DNA from: a virus
Direction: 5' to 3' (one strand)
DNA: 54,231 nt
IMG/VR virus record: IMGVR_UViG_3300010389_000019
Span: 1-54,231 of that record
Shown: positions 47,201 to 53,075 of the stretch, in pieces
Numbering within the stretch: the stretch's first letter is position 1
Layout of the letters: each line of letters starts with the position of its first letter
Position numbers and translations under genes: made by a program
The notes under the pieces: model-generated
Databases searched by the model: none
Told to the model about the DNA's origin: nothing
The model's input: only the letters and a program-made list of their open reading frames with translations

Positions 47201-48475
47201 GATTTGGATTTTGTCTCCCTTATCAACATAATAGGTATCTTGGGGGATTACTAAATCTTGTAGAACAGCGCCTATACGGACCTGTACGGGGTCTACCTGG
47301 GCAGAAGAGGTATATCCATAGGCAACAAAGTTTTGACGCAGTTCCTGGTCATCAGACATTGCCTGAGTTACACCAGTAACATCAAAAAATTGGTTAGATG
47401 ACTTTGAAAGGTATTGTAATGTCTGGGAAGTTCCGTTAGGGAGAGATGCAACCAACTCACCAGTTGCCGCAAATCCAACAGTTGAGTCAACATCAAGAAC
47501 AGTTGCTCCAATGGAGACACTATTAAGCAGTTCAGTCTTAGGATTTACAACAAAAGTACCTTTGATAGAACCACCTGCTACATCGATATCCTTATCATAG
47601 TCTGAGTCTAGACTAATCGTGTAATATGTCTTTTCTCCACGTATAATCTTCTCAACTTTACTAATTGAACCACTCGCTCTCTTATTATATTGATCAGCAT
47701 CCTGGAAGAGAGTTTTATTGAACAAAAGTTCAGGATCACCATCAACTGCTTCAACAACTAAATTGTTTACAAGTTGATAACGAGCATCTGATGGAATGAA
47801 TAGATAATCACTAGGTCTGATTAACTCAACATCTTTGCCATAAAGAGCGCGGAACAGAATTTCATAGGATTGCTCCGTGCCTTTGGAGACATAAAAACTA
47901 TCTGCTTCTTTAATGAAGAGTTTTTGGTCCAAATCAGAATATAACTTTCTATCCTCAAATCCTGGAAGTATTTGCTTCTTGAGTTTTTTGAGAAACTCTT
48001 GTAAGAATAGAATACTCAAGTTTTTAATTGTTGATCCACTTGCATGTTCTGCAGTATCCGTGCTAGAAAAAACAAGTTCATCTGGTTGATTGGGTGCCCT
48101 ATAAGAAGTGATGCCACTAAATCCTCTTACGCAACCAGTAAAGGAATTTGTAGTAATACCAGTGTATGTGATGATCTCAGAGTCAATCTGTATGACCCCG
48201 TATTGACTTGGGAATCCCTCTGTGGAGTCAGTCCTGATAGTTGTATCGAAAAACGAAATAGAACTGCCCAGAGACGCTTGTGTGACTAGGTTAGTAAGAT
48301 TGTCAACCTTTACATATTGGTCAATATTATTAACAATGTTCGCTGGAAGACTTTGGGAGTCTTGTGACTTGTAATAACTTTCTAGAAACTCTGAAGCAAG
48401 AGGATAATTGTCTCTTACCCAGGAAGGCAGCTGGCTCTCGACGACCGTGCTGATTTTGACCCTTTGATTGACCAT
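35261..48475 (-). CDS. 7: Gigantic gp7-like baseplate wedge protein with YHYH domain, 4404 aa
   Basis: One uninterrupted frame of 13.2 kb. It lies between gp6 and gp8, the place of T4 gene 7 (1032 aa). The N-terminal 260 residues (SWVRDNYPLASEFLESYYKS, LSILFLQEFLKKLKKQILPG, SKGTEQSYEILFRALYG) are of the cyanophage gp7 type. Residues about 1430-1560 form a YHYH-type domain (SPIIGWAYDGNPIYGPYGYD, LDEHNGRFCVTPEFPNGVY). Three NG-module copies lie near 1020-1215, many GxGYxxxP units throughout, and EIxxY-RG-GT-H units near 95-165 and 3560. The C-terminus again has NG-type and GYTQAP units and ends VLPLENRNYLV. It probably spans the baseplate wedge and reaches outward. The number of added domains is extraordinary even for this phage group. 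Confidence 0.9.
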   Translation of the reverse strand: MVNQRVKISTVVESQLPSWVRDNYPLASEFLESYYKSQDSQSLPANIVNNIDQYVKVDNLTNLVTQASLGSSISFFDTTIRTDSTEGFPSQYGVIQIDSEIITYTGITTNSFTGCVRGFSGITSYRAPNQPDELVFSSTDTAEHASGSTIKNLSILFLQEFLKKLKKQILPGFEDRKLYSDLDQKLFIKEADSFYVSKGTEQSYEILFRALYGKDVELIRPSDYLFIPSDARYQLVNNLVVEAVDGDPELLFNKTLFQDADQYNKRASGSISKVEKIIRGEKTYYTISLDSDYDKDIDVAGGSIKGTFVVNPKTELLNSVSIGATVLDVDSTVGFAATGELVASLPNGTSQTLQYLSKSSNQFFDVTGVTQAMSDDQELRQNFVAYGYTSSAQVDPVQVRIGAVLQDLVIPQDTYYVDKGDKIQIKTLGDTDQSKKTTIWQYNHKTTFTVESITAQSAALTYDVKTYDDNGIVLGDTVTLTDNTSTSTTFVVQQVKTPDTFVVSGSSLDPTKFYTITRSLTKGNSSSYPYISNFITNVQNTYLNNDDVYVASNSIPYYPNQTLIPENYTVTFSGTFSGEELNIGSHPFITGDAVNLIGSGLSLSEGVYFVKVISNSVIKLAASRPNISTNNFFTVTGTITNGKLVKFGYKGKSLQPQGLLRKISDPIDDGTIVDIKTTPVGMFVNGVEVGSYKSEDIVNFGSINDVEVIAEGDGYDIINPPVLSITDSVGSAAAGNVSVKGGLERIEIIDPGSDYLEVPVVTITGGNGTGAKAEATLANFIHEVTFNSIASANQVDLPLNTIAIGSPHKFRDGEHVFYETNGLTPIGGLESNSEYYVGVVDAYRVKLYKTQVDAVTGKNVIDLTSFGIGGHTLRTVNYRKKVGSIRVIDSGKNYENKLRRVAPTGINTASNLINIRNHGYKSGDIITYNTSGNEILGLSTAQSYYVTAYDNNQFYLSQVGIGSTTRAQYYNAREYVDLRSRGSGTHSFNYEPIKVKIKGIVGLTTVTTTESIIVDSRTIRSGIVTEIATAGQTDFTFGYPVRPSNPQLLDVFMDGVRLNSVDYDATSGTQIVLQSPANGTEIVEMVSYASTVRTQYTEVTAGAGQTNFPFIYSPGNLDVLLNGVKLPARDYESDTGTAVILDQGATAGDTVELIGYPDVIRKEATFTAQDGQTKFTFPHQTEYSLIDVYLNGIKLPVEDYDASNQSFVEILVPVFANDIVYLSYFVLSELVYLGSDFNASIQPIFRGSIETVGLSNNGTNYGSDSIVNYNRQPLFTLNSGKNAELIPIIDQTTGGIQDVVIKNSGSGYNAPPNLVISGDGLGAIFTPIVKNGVLSEIIVISPGRGYKSSNTTVRVVAAGLGAKFEANIKSWTLNEVQRLIEREKISADDGVLYNQTSGSLEYTHLYAPRQLRKQVYGTRFVNGIETFLPDITFDNTGKEIDSTNHSPIIGWAYDGNPIYGPYGYDTPSGGVVRRMVSGYTQDLKTGRPAVSKFPFGMFVEDYIFDNSGDLDEHNGRFCVTPEFPNGVYAYFMTVSDTYAQSGPFKNFKTPVFPYVVGQSFKSTPIDFNFLNTSNQNTININSSGWFRNTEPYKLESDFASYQYLFNPNSVRKQTSVVKYSQPGGLDNIDIYNSGDGFKVGDSINFTGGTGRGAFGKISRIVGKTITSIANSTTYVESIEFVPLDNTGRFVGVAPEPHNLVNLDFVSVTGLSTFRTDLRQNLQIRLPDAPLSLTADISTANVTGFVTHFSLASIPQHPFILENDILTVDDEQVKVLNVDRSKSRIRVLRAQNSTAGVAHTVASPIAQKSRRVQVSTNYKKSDSSRLDRQLYFEPEITVGLGATWGVGITSTLFLDQVNHQSPVSFDTGNTTILYFQTPQNISKFIGGGYVSITNPTSPGFAVKNAKVLSVGSTSITVDFDTSSLVGAGVTGYLNGVVTQEIPTRSLYIENHGLATGDKVLYNSNGGTALVVKRDTAADTSLTQNQELFVKRVDNNIVSFAQTASDLNLDKGILQFIGIGTGVYHSFKTVRSDVIIGQIEKNNVTVSTASTHGLSLRDNINIDINVGVAQTFKVVYNDYNRRTLINPRTFTVGDVVVARDTIRIDRHKFYNGQKVIFTGTTGQLVDDQIYYVVVFDNNNIRLSNTYFDATKSLPIFINFTATFGGTIAPVNPEIDYCPNQKVIFDLSDSSLAYTSPSGAVESSFNFDLYTDKTLTNPYVTSEDLGAFNVTKTGVIGIDANAKLEFETTSSTPGQLFYALTPVPGGSGPNKNTIIQDDDKITNPNTLLRVTTPYTGDHVVTSIGATTFTYTIGSRPRFASQTPDQSVMSYDTTSVTAIGGISSIRVTSGSGYMSLPEISNIVSAAGTEAILNGVSTSIGKLKTVDIQDIGFDYPSDNSVRPTVRISNILDVGRYSSFGRIGISSAGEGYTNPADLIVLDSITKNQLTDVRLSYKLGDTEVRIEENTRDLYDVEPIIIPTNNSNGVGINTIKYNSSNSEVTAVLVGSFATVGGFPINVGDKIFVEGSTVLGTNVKGFNSKDYNYAFFTVTAIDPKYGGVNAEVKYNLGDYLKTGDTVGTFDPINSSARIVTQKSMPIFNVTLKQNQFLIGETIKSDSGATGIIDRWNPVASHLNVINPTGSFVVGEDIEGQTSGTRAILSNNIAFESSYNLGSSSKVEQGWKRFTGFLNNDLSRVEDSDYYQYFSYELKSEVSLEKWDEPVQSLNHPAGWKKFSNLLMFSKDNTNTGITTDQDGGTVTSVVDIIREVDTNCYFDWDLASENNLIINGTISSDEIIFNSQLIQNYFESIGNRVLSIDDIGDQFKSDARVDPFSDVDTYPLTDRSRKYITYVKDRRFTNERQLMMVSVLQNESQGFLNQYGRVETLSDLGSFDFTITNREGVLRFYPVKTAVNNYDVSLASYANNDVLAGIGSTIVGSVADIYTSQTAITTGIATFPVVSIAKTYSGAKVIVSASSTDNFHQFDEITLLRDNARNVGMSEYGNLTDLNLVATSTVGLGTYDATIPNKVVATISTSRYANFSGIITSTGGSGSGPFGGFNIGDHTRFTGDGQRQLTLGPIDARTFDDVNVYAIVGNDSNGGEAPEVTDGISLRYSIDGGSNYVNTGIIVPYNGAGGLTTHTKLIPDAAKTASTLFRFQQNANSGNDFDTYGFKNIRFNSERMILNFYPHAGVAGTVNALTVGLGITEATGIGSMTFNTNTVETIRTSIASSTAPVATRIAGWSSDIFNGGYLLVGVTDSTNDEQEIFELMAVQDDLDQSISEFGNVLTSSGLGTVGIACTNDTVKILYTPNANIDVDVKVYQHSMRLVDNFNNDTGIGFSNGSINSGFGDYIGTELDITRAFELKHKTKDIFHRYFAPTTDPRTGSTTDNGVVNVVANSINLAEHFFVTGEEVTYSSPSIGGFAPIGIATVNIAGIGSTDILPTNLYIIKIDDVTVKVAAAASDALAIPPRPLDFTSTGIGVSHRLASTKQNQRVVLSIDNIIQSPIVKTTPSTTISTTASTFDDILDFTSVEDYKSGDLVQIDEEIMFIDTVNDVTNKVGVRRGWMGTNIGVHTGNAAIEKVVGNYNIVGNTVNFATAPYGPDPIGTSSNDPDDRYWVGITTRSTFSGRSFMKGGTPNGNVDTYNDNYILNDITPEFTGVGTEFTLSTGNASSLTGISTNNGIVLLEGIFQSPTRFSAQPIIQNQYMEETVGVTSIFFNGAPIGGQIVSIGTTYGNGYQPLVAAGGTAVVSIAGTIESIAIGLTGSGYRSGLQTVNVSLATSTVGLSTLTPVGIASVLNGNVVSVQITNPGSGYTASNPPEVVFDAPYSYENLALDYVSGTTGIGTGATASIVVGQGSSVIDSIIINSGLGYTFGDRLTVAIGGTIGIPTDTSKTFEPFEVTVSDTYSQQFSGWTLGNFLVFDKIDNLFNGFEREFPLAIDGIRQSIIGVNNVDLDQVLLVFIDNILQVPGEAYEFNGGSTIVFTEPPQTGDLCTIIFYRGNESVDVIENDILETVKIGDKLTLTSDNPLEREDSRTVFSIDSVDVVTTNTYSGPGIITTGELRPVIWCKQREDTTINGQSVDKSREEYEATIFPATNVIQPVSPNDQSIYVLNARTFFDSLNENPSPPKTRTTIQVMTLDTQESATATATINAGGNVTGVTITNAGVGYTQAPVVTFESPVGVGTTATATATLSGATVGSISITNAGTGYTQAPNVLIAHPQAIIETIDNVSYTGDFGTIVGIQTSNVNPSEIAFDIHIPFDSYLRDTTIVGTAITISQIVGGDYFTVYGTGVAVTTSNYNPLRIDNSVIGIVTHNSDGVYQAVRTGAEDVVVAGITTTVRRVYCKISESNISGSFDDNLGVYSWGKLGVTGRSSGREFNFYGDDGVVGIKTSAYVRRVLPLENRNYLV

Positions 48476-48484
48476 GATTTATTT

Positions 48485-50395
48485 TTAGTTTCTGATAAGT
48501 CTGCCAGTTTTTCCACAACTTGCTGTTGCAACAAAGTTTGATCCAGAAATATCTGCACCAGACGCTATGTTGTCAGCTAACATATTGATTGTGCTATTAT
48601 TAATATCTAGTTGCAGATATAACTCCTCTTTTCCGATGACATCATTGGAAGAAGGCTCAACCGAGACCTCAATAATTGGTCCTTCAGCGTTAGTTTTTGA
48701 TGTTGATTGAATCTTGATTGGGTTAAGTTTAACTTCACCCTTAACATAATCAACAGTTCCAATATTTTTAAGCAAAATAACTGCTTCAGTGGTGGTATCA
48801 ACCTTAAACAAGAAGATTGAACCAGTCTTTAAATCTGCATTTGGCATATCTGAGAAATAAACCGTATCTGAGATACCAGTTACAGTAAATCCCGAAGTTT
48901 TGATGTTATATCCAGTTGGATCAACACAGAATGAGTTACCAAAGCAAATCTCATACTCAGCAAAAGACCTCAGCACGGGTGCTAAGTCTCTTCTCATTTC
49001 AATAGATGTAATATTTGAGGTAATTGAGTCATCCGAGTCATCAACGACCTTCGTAAACTTACTATATCTAAATTTGGCACCATATTTATTCAATTCTGTA
49101 GAATCTGCATAATCCTCTATATTTTTTGTAATTGCTGCCTTTACAAATGCTGCATTTGGTGCAAGAGATGGATCATAATATGCAGTTGTATTAAATTCAA
49201 CGTAAGTATACTTCGTATCAAGGATAATTGGACGAATTCCAGAGATTTGATACTTCCTAAGTTGATCAATTAGGTTTTCTTTGACCGAGTTAGACAAATA
49301 TTGACCATTAACTGGTTTAATTGATATAAAAATACGTCCATATTGTGGTGGATTTAGTACTTCACCACCAAAAGCAGAGATTGATTCAACTTCTCCATAG
49401 ATTTGGGGGATAATTGCCTCATAATCCATCGCTGTAACTGCTCTGTCGGCCGCGGCGTAACTTTTTGGAGCAAATTTTCTGATGGAATCAACCGATTCGA
49501 TCTCTTGTCCACCCGAAGATGGAGAATTCGTGGTCAATGCAGAGATGTCAGACGTTATAACAGTTGCATTATTGTCTAAAATACGTCCAGCATAACTGAA
49601 AGATGAGACATCATTGCCGTTTTCGCCATTTGAGACAGTGTAACTGACGGTAATGTAGTTGTTATTATCTAATTTTCTACCAAAAACTCCATCTCCAAAG
49701 AAAAGTTCGTATCTTTCGCCTGCAATTTCTTGTAAGAAGTAAACATTTGACGTTGAAGTGACCTGAAACAGGTCATTTTTCTGAGTGTACTTGACAAATG
49801 AGTTACTTTGAGACGTTGGATAAACTTTTACGTCAAGATTTGACGTATCAATGTTGGGATTTCCAAGTTCAAACTTTTGATTTGGGATATTTACGTCAAC
49901 AGTAAACGCTTCAGTAACATAATTTCCCTCATAAATCGTAATATTGTCGAAAGTTGCAACTCCATTTACCACTGGGACGGTAATATCTGCTGGAATTGTG
50001 AATACAAACGACTCATTTCCAAATTTTTGCGATGAAGTTGCAACAACACCCGCTTTTAGAGTCAAAGTAAGGGGTGAAGATGGCAATGCGGTAACATCAA
50101 CAAAGAAAGATATATTTGCTTTTGCAGATCTTCGTGATCTTGGTAGATATCCAATGTTTTTTGCAAGAGAAACTACGTTTTCTCTCAACGTAGCACTATC
50201 AATGAACACCTCATTGCTGAGCATGTTCGCATTAAATGACGTTAGATACGTATTATACGCAAGCGTGTCGATAATGACCGAGAGATTTGATCCCTCAAAG
50301 TCATAATCGGTAAAATTTGAGTTAGATTTGATATAATCCTTAATGGATTGTTTTATTTGATCAAAATCTAAGTTAGCGAACTTAACTAGAGGCAT
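48485..50395 (-). CDS. 6: Baseplate wedge protein, T4 gp6-like
   Basis: 636 residues (T4 gp6 is 660). LDFDQIKQSIKDYIKS, DYDFEGSNLSVIIDTLAYNTY and SATLRENVVSLAKNIGYLP correspond to T4 FAEIKQNLIEWL, DYDFEGSRLNVLCDLLAYNT and TANLRSSVVQAAQDNGYLP. The middle has the gpJ/gp6 baseplate_J-like fold (AKSYAAADRAVTAMDYEAII, GRIFISIKPVNG). gp6 dimers form the inner baseplate ring that drives sheath contraction. It follows gp25 by 6 bases. No insertion relative to T4. Confidence 0.93.
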   Translation of the reverse strand: MPLVKFANLDFDQIKQSIKDYIKSNSNFTDYDFEGSNLSVIIDTLAYNTYLTSFNANMLSNEVFIDSATLRENVVSLAKNIGYLPRSRRSAKANISFFVDVTALPSSPLTLTLKAGVVATSSQKFGNESFVFTIPADITVPVVNGVATFDNITIYEGNYVTEAFTVDVNIPNQKFELGNPNIDTSNLDVKVYPTSQSNSFVKYTQKNDLFQVTSTSNVYFLQEIAGERYELFFGDGVFGRKLDNNNYITVSYTVSNGENGNDVSSFSYAGRILDNNATVITSDISALTTNSPSSGGQEIESVDSIRKFAPKSYAAADRAVTAMDYEAIIPQIYGEVESISAFGGEVLNPPQYGRIFISIKPVNGQYLSNSVKENLIDQLRKYQISGIRPIILDTKYTYVEFNTTAYYDPSLAPNAAFVKAAITKNIEDYADSTELNKYGAKFRYSKFTKVVDDSDDSITSNITSIEMRRDLAPVLRSFAEYEICFGNSFCVDPTGYNIKTSGFTVTGISDTVYFSDMPNADLKTGSIFLFKVDTTTEAVILLKNIGTVDYVKGEVKLNPIKIQSTSKTNAEGPIIEVSVEPSSNDVIGKEELYLQLDINNSTINMLADNIASGADISGSNFVATASCGKTGRLIRN

Positions 50396-50401
50396 TTATA
50401 T

Positions 50402-50812
50402 CTACCTTATTTTGGTTAATGGAAATGACAGAGATTGTGCTGGTGCATCAATACCAACAATTTCGTAATTGACTGTCATATCAAAGGCATTATCATCAGG
50501 TCTTGGATCAACCGTGACATCAATGAGTTTTACTCTTGGTTCATACGTGTTGATTGTATTCTCAGCCGATGTTTTAATTTGTGTTGCGGAAATAACGTCA
50601 ATTTGTTCAAAAAGTGACTCATAGATTCCAGATCCAAGTTCAGGATTGAAGAATCTTTCACCTGGAGTCGTTAAAACCAAATTTTTAATCGACTGAGCAA
50701 TCGCATTCTCATTTTTCAATGGAATGAGGTCGTTCGTCAGCGGATTCTCCTGAAAGGACATACTAATGTCCTTAAATCCGATAGATGTACGTTGGGCGAC
50801 CTCAACAGGCAT
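50402..50812 (-). CDS. 25: Baseplate wedge protein, T4 gp25-like
   Basis: 136 residues (T4 gp25 is 132). GFKDISMSFQENPLTNDLIP, then LVLTTPGERFFNPELGSGI carries the GPW/gp25 family core TxPGERxxxPxxGxG. ISATQIKTSAENTINTYEPRVKL and NAFDMTVNYEI complete the fold. gp25 starts sheath polymerisation by clamping gp6 in the wedge core; the family is shared with type VI secretion TssE. Late promoter at 50841-50849. Confidence 0.94.
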   Translation of the reverse strand: MPVEVAQRTSIGFKDISMSFQENPLTNDLIPLKNENAIAQSIKNLVLTTPGERFFNPELGSGIYESLFEQIDVISATQIKTSAENTINTYEPRVKLIDVTVDPRPDDNAFDMTVNYEIVGIDAPAQSLSFPLTKIR

Positions 50813-50840
50813 GGATAAGAGATGGAGACTCGTTCTGCCT

Positions 50841-50849
50841 TATTTATTA
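50841..50849 (-). promoter_or_regulatory. Late promoter TAATAAATA
   Basis: Minus-strand AATAAATA about 29 bases before gp25, in the gap after the 82-aa gene; 7 of 8 to T4 late -10. Confidence 0.55.
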
Positions 50850-50865
50850 AGGTAGATTATAGTTT

Positions 50866-51114
50866 TTATTCGTAAAGTGGTTCTGTACCATATTCCCAAT
50901 CATCATAATCGGGATCATTGCGAATTTGAGCATGTAAATCGTTTTGTTTCTTCAATCTATTCTCTTTTGTCAAATCGTCACCTACAACCTCTCTTAATTC
51001 TTGCTTCTCTTCTTTTTGTAAGTTGCCTGACCAGTAATCAGTAATCAAATTTGTTGTTCCCCACATTTTATACATGTACTCCTTATCTCTATCAGGATCT
51101 GGGTGCATTGCCAT
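50866..51114 (-). CDS. Conserved-type hypothetical protein before gp25, 82 aa
   Basis: Charged soluble protein, MAMHPDPDRDKEYMYKMWG to WEYGTEPLYE, with a helical Lys/Glu centre (QKEEKQELREVVGDDL). The frame is open upstream to 51228, but that part overlaps the preceding gene. ATG 51114 has an AGAGG ribosome site and leaves a 23-base overlap, so I choose it. Small proteins of this type lie next to gp25 in other cyanophages as far as I recall. Possible baseplate or assembly role; no motif. Confidence 0.72.
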   Translation of the reverse strand: MAMHPDPDRDKEYMYKMWGTTNLITDYWSGNLQKEEKQELREVVGDDLTKENRLKKQNDLHAQIRNDPDYDDWEYGTEPLYE

Positions 51115-51808
51115 CTGTTTGGTCCTCTGTTTGGTTAACAGAACTTTTTTCGGGGTTGCTATCCCGCTCTTTAGATGTTTTCCAAAAATACTCGTCCTCA
51201 CGTCCCATACCGAGTCTATCAAAACCATTCTCTACAGAGTACTCTATAGTAGATACTTTAAAGTCTGGTTTCTTAGGTTCTGCAGGTGTAAGACTATTAT
51301 CAAAGATACGGATTCGATTATTTGGATATAATGCAAATTGACCGTTGTCCAACTCAATCAAATTGTGAGATTTATGCTCAGCAGGATTTTCGCTGGTTGC
51401 ATAGTCAACAACATCTGGATCTTGATGGTAATTGTCTAAAGTACAAACATATGTACCCTTTTGAATACCATGATCACGAGTATAGCACTCATAATCCATT
51501 GATCCAACGAATTGTTTCTGTACCGCAACAACTCCATAATCCATACAGTTCCAAAACTGTAAATTTGGCAGATTTAAATCGGGAGAAGGTGTCTCTGGTC
51601 GTGCAACGAATGCTGAAATTGGCAATTTATCATACATTGCAGCATACTCTGGTAAGTATGTCTCAAAGTAAAACGCACGACCTGGAATGCTCTTTGCAGA
51701 TACCCATACGCCCTTCTCAAACTCACCATGTCCAAATTGATGATCAGTCAAATACTCTTTTCGAACCCATACTTCAACGGATGGGAGATTGCAAATTAGT
51801 GCGGGCAT
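51092..51808 (-). CDS. Conserved cyanophage protein upstream of gp25, 238 aa
   Basis: MPALICNLPSVEVWVRKEYL, KGVWVSAKSIPGRAFYFETY and NLQFWNCMDYGVVAVQKQFV are sequences I recall as strongly conserved among cyanomyoviruses. The rest reads YTLDNYHQDPDV-like and NGQFALYPNNRIRIFDNSLT. It has no membrane segment. The last 30 residues are low-complexity polar. It lies where baseplate genes start, directly after a terminator and a late-type TATAAATT, so it probably opens the late baseplate transcript. It is not visibly similar to T4 gp53 or gp5. Function unknown. Confidence 0.85.
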   Translation of the reverse strand: MPALICNLPSVEVWVRKEYLTDHQFGHGEFEKGVWVSAKSIPGRAFYFETYLPEYAAMYDKLPISAFVARPETPSPDLNLPNLQFWNCMDYGVVAVQKQFVGSMDYECYTRDHGIQKGTYVCTLDNYHQDPDVVDYATSENPAEHKSHNLIELDNGQFALYPNNRIRIFDNSLTPAEPKKPDFKVSTIEYSVENGFDRLGMGREDEYFWKTSKERDSNPEKSSVNQTEDQTDGNAPRS

Positions 51809-51829
51809 GATAAACCGATCAACTACAGT

Positions 51830-51837
51830 AATTTATA
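51830..51837 (-). promoter_or_regulatory. Late promoter TATAAATT
   Basis: Minus-strand TATAAATT (7 of 8 to T4 late -10), 22 bases before ATG 51808 and immediately after the T-tract of the terminator at 51840-51866. Confidence 0.55.
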
Positions 51838-51839
51838 AT

Positions 51840-51866
51840 AAAAAAGACCCTCCCGAAGGAGAGTCC
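51840..51866 (-). terminator. Rho-independent terminator with UUCG loop
   Basis: Minus strand: GACTCTCC, loop TTCG, GGAGGGTC, then six T. Eight-base stem with one T-G wobble (plus-strand 51846-51865). It starts 6 bases after the stop of the 49-aa gene and separates the glycosyltransferase unit from the baseplate unit. Confidence 0.88.
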
Positions 51867-51871
51867 TTATA

Positions 51872-52021
51872 TCAACCGCGACCTTGACCGCGATAACGTT
51901 TGGTCTTCGCATTTCGACTGGAAGCAGCATACTTGGTATGTTGTCCCGATCCCTGACGAGTCTTCTTGGGTTTAGACTCAATCATCTGACTGCCCATCAG
52001 GGACTTCTTCATTTTTGCCAT
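51872..52021 (-). CDS. Small basic conserved cyanophage protein, 49 aa
   Basis: Intact frame ATG 52021 to TGA 51872 behind a strong TAGGAG ribosome site. Sequence MAKMKKSLMGSQMIESKPKK continues TRQGSGQHTKYAASSRN and ends KRYRGQGRG. It is very basic, without hydrophobic core, and looks like an RNA- or ribosome-binding tail. I recall closely similar proteins in many cyanophages. It ends directly before the terminator, so it is the last gene of the unit that starts at 52870. Confidence 0.85.
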   Translation of the reverse strand: MAKMKKSLMGSQMIESKPKKTRQGSGQHTKYAASSRNAKTKRYRGQGRG

Positions 52022-52041
52022 AATTTAGTTCTCCTATTAAA

Positions 52042-52815
52042 TCAAATAACGCGAGTCTTTTCGTGACCAACACGGATGCGAGGGTCACACCAGGTCTCAA
52101 TACCAAGTTCCTTAGCATCGAGACAGAATGATACGTCTTCACCGCACATATCTTGGACTGCACCAGATTCAAACTGCTGCATCTTAGGAGCAAACCAGGG
52201 ATACTCCATACGCTCAAACACACCCTTCTTAATCATGACCCAACCAAATCCAGTGTAGTCAACAGTAAAGGGTTGCTTACGCTTGCTCATGGATTCACCA
52301 GTCTCGTGGTTCATCACACCACCGTTCTTACGGAACTCCTCTTCCTCCAACCAGTGTGCCACAGAGGTAGTACGACCATCTTCAGTCATGTACCAACCAG
52401 CAGCAATCTCACGCTCATCACCACCTTCGGGCATTGCAAGGTCAGCAAGTTGCCAGAACTTTTCAGTGTTGAATACGATGTCGTTATCGATCCACAGTTG
52501 GTAATCATAATCCAGTTTGCCATCCCAGGGCACCTGATTGGGTCCACGCAGAACGTTCGCACCCAGAACCTTACAACGTGCAAAGTTAACCATGGATGAG
52601 TAGTCCTGACTAATCTGAATGCTCATTCCATTCTGAACCAAGTCAAACGACATTTGAACAAAGTTCTTCAGGAATGTATACGAGCATCCACGACCAGGGA
52701 GACAGAAGACAATCTTCTTGCCCCTCCAACGCTCTTTAATTTTGTCATAATCCCATTCAGGAGCTTTTGCGCCGCTCGAAGGCGCATTTGCTTTGACTAC
52801 AAATCCTTTTGCCAT
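52042..52815 (-). CDS. GT-A-type glycosyltransferase-like protein, 257 aa
   Basis: A soluble enzyme-like protein. After a disordered N-terminus (MAKGFVVKANAPSSGAKAPE) comes KIVFCLPGRGCSYTFLKNFVQ, a beta strand and sugar-nucleotide loop. LWIDNDIVF (107-115) supplies the DxD metal motif (Asp110, Asp112) of GT-A transferases. CGEDVSFCLDAKELGIE (224-240) holds the acidic catalytic-type residues, and IRVGHEK the late His251 that often binds the metal. This arrangement is seen in family-2-like or anaphase-promoting-type transferases in cyanophages. It may glycosylate virion proteins, host surface or DNA; substrate cannot be told. Own sigma70-type promoter at 52842-52870, so probably early or middle. 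Confidence 0.82.
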   Translation of the reverse strand: MAKGFVVKANAPSSGAKAPEWDYDKIKERWRGKKIVFCLPGRGCSYTFLKNFVQMSFDLVQNGMSIQISQDYSSMVNFARCKVLGANVLRGPNQVPWDGKLDYDYQLWIDNDIVFNTEKFWQLADLAMPEGGDEREIAAGWYMTEDGRTTSVAHWLEEEEFRKNGGVMNHETGESMSKRKQPFTVDYTGFGWVMIKKGVFERMEYPWFAPKMQQFESGAVQDMCGEDVSFCLDAKELGIETWCDPRIRVGHEKTRVI

Positions 52816-52841
52816 GTGTTGTTTACCTTTTGTTCAGTTCA

Positions 52842-52870
52842 AGTTTAGATCAGGAAAAATAAAATGTCAA
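52842..52870 (-). promoter_or_regulatory. Sigma70-type promoter for glycosyltransferase unit
   Basis: Minus strand TTGACA (52870-52865), 17-base spacer, TAAACT (52847-52842). Perfect -35 and good -10, 27 bases before ATG 52815. Confidence 0.72.
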
Positions 52871-52875
52871 GACAG

Positions 52876-53046
52876 TTATTGATCAACTTTCTCGATTTTA
52901 AAATCTTCTACCTTATAGTCCGTGTGAATACCAGTCAAACTAATGATGCCGTTAATGGACATCATGTGCCGCTCTGCCTCTTCCCGTGTCGGGATATTAT
53001 CACAGAAGATCACGCCCGTCGTCTCTGCTAAGATTCGATATGCCAT
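52876..53046 (-). CDS. Small soluble protein, 56 aa
   Basis: Intact frame, ATG 53046 to TAA 52876: MAYRILAETTGVIFCDNIPT followed by REEAERHMMSINGIISLT and a polar end. Predicted beta-alpha-beta; no family recognised. AGGTGA lies about 18 bases upstream, farther than ideal. A CATAAATA late motif lies at 53076-53083. Function unknown. Confidence 0.68.
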   Translation of the reverse strand: MAYRILAETTGVIFCDNIPTREEAERHMMSINGIISLTGIHTDYKVEDFKIEKVDQ

Positions 53047-53075
53047 AAAGTGTGGTATTGGTTTTCACCTGCACC

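Noticed and set aside
50393-50400. TATAAATG at the gp6 start as a late promoter
   Set aside because: It overlaps the gp6 ATG itself, so a transcript would lack the start codon context; gp6 is likely read through from gp25.
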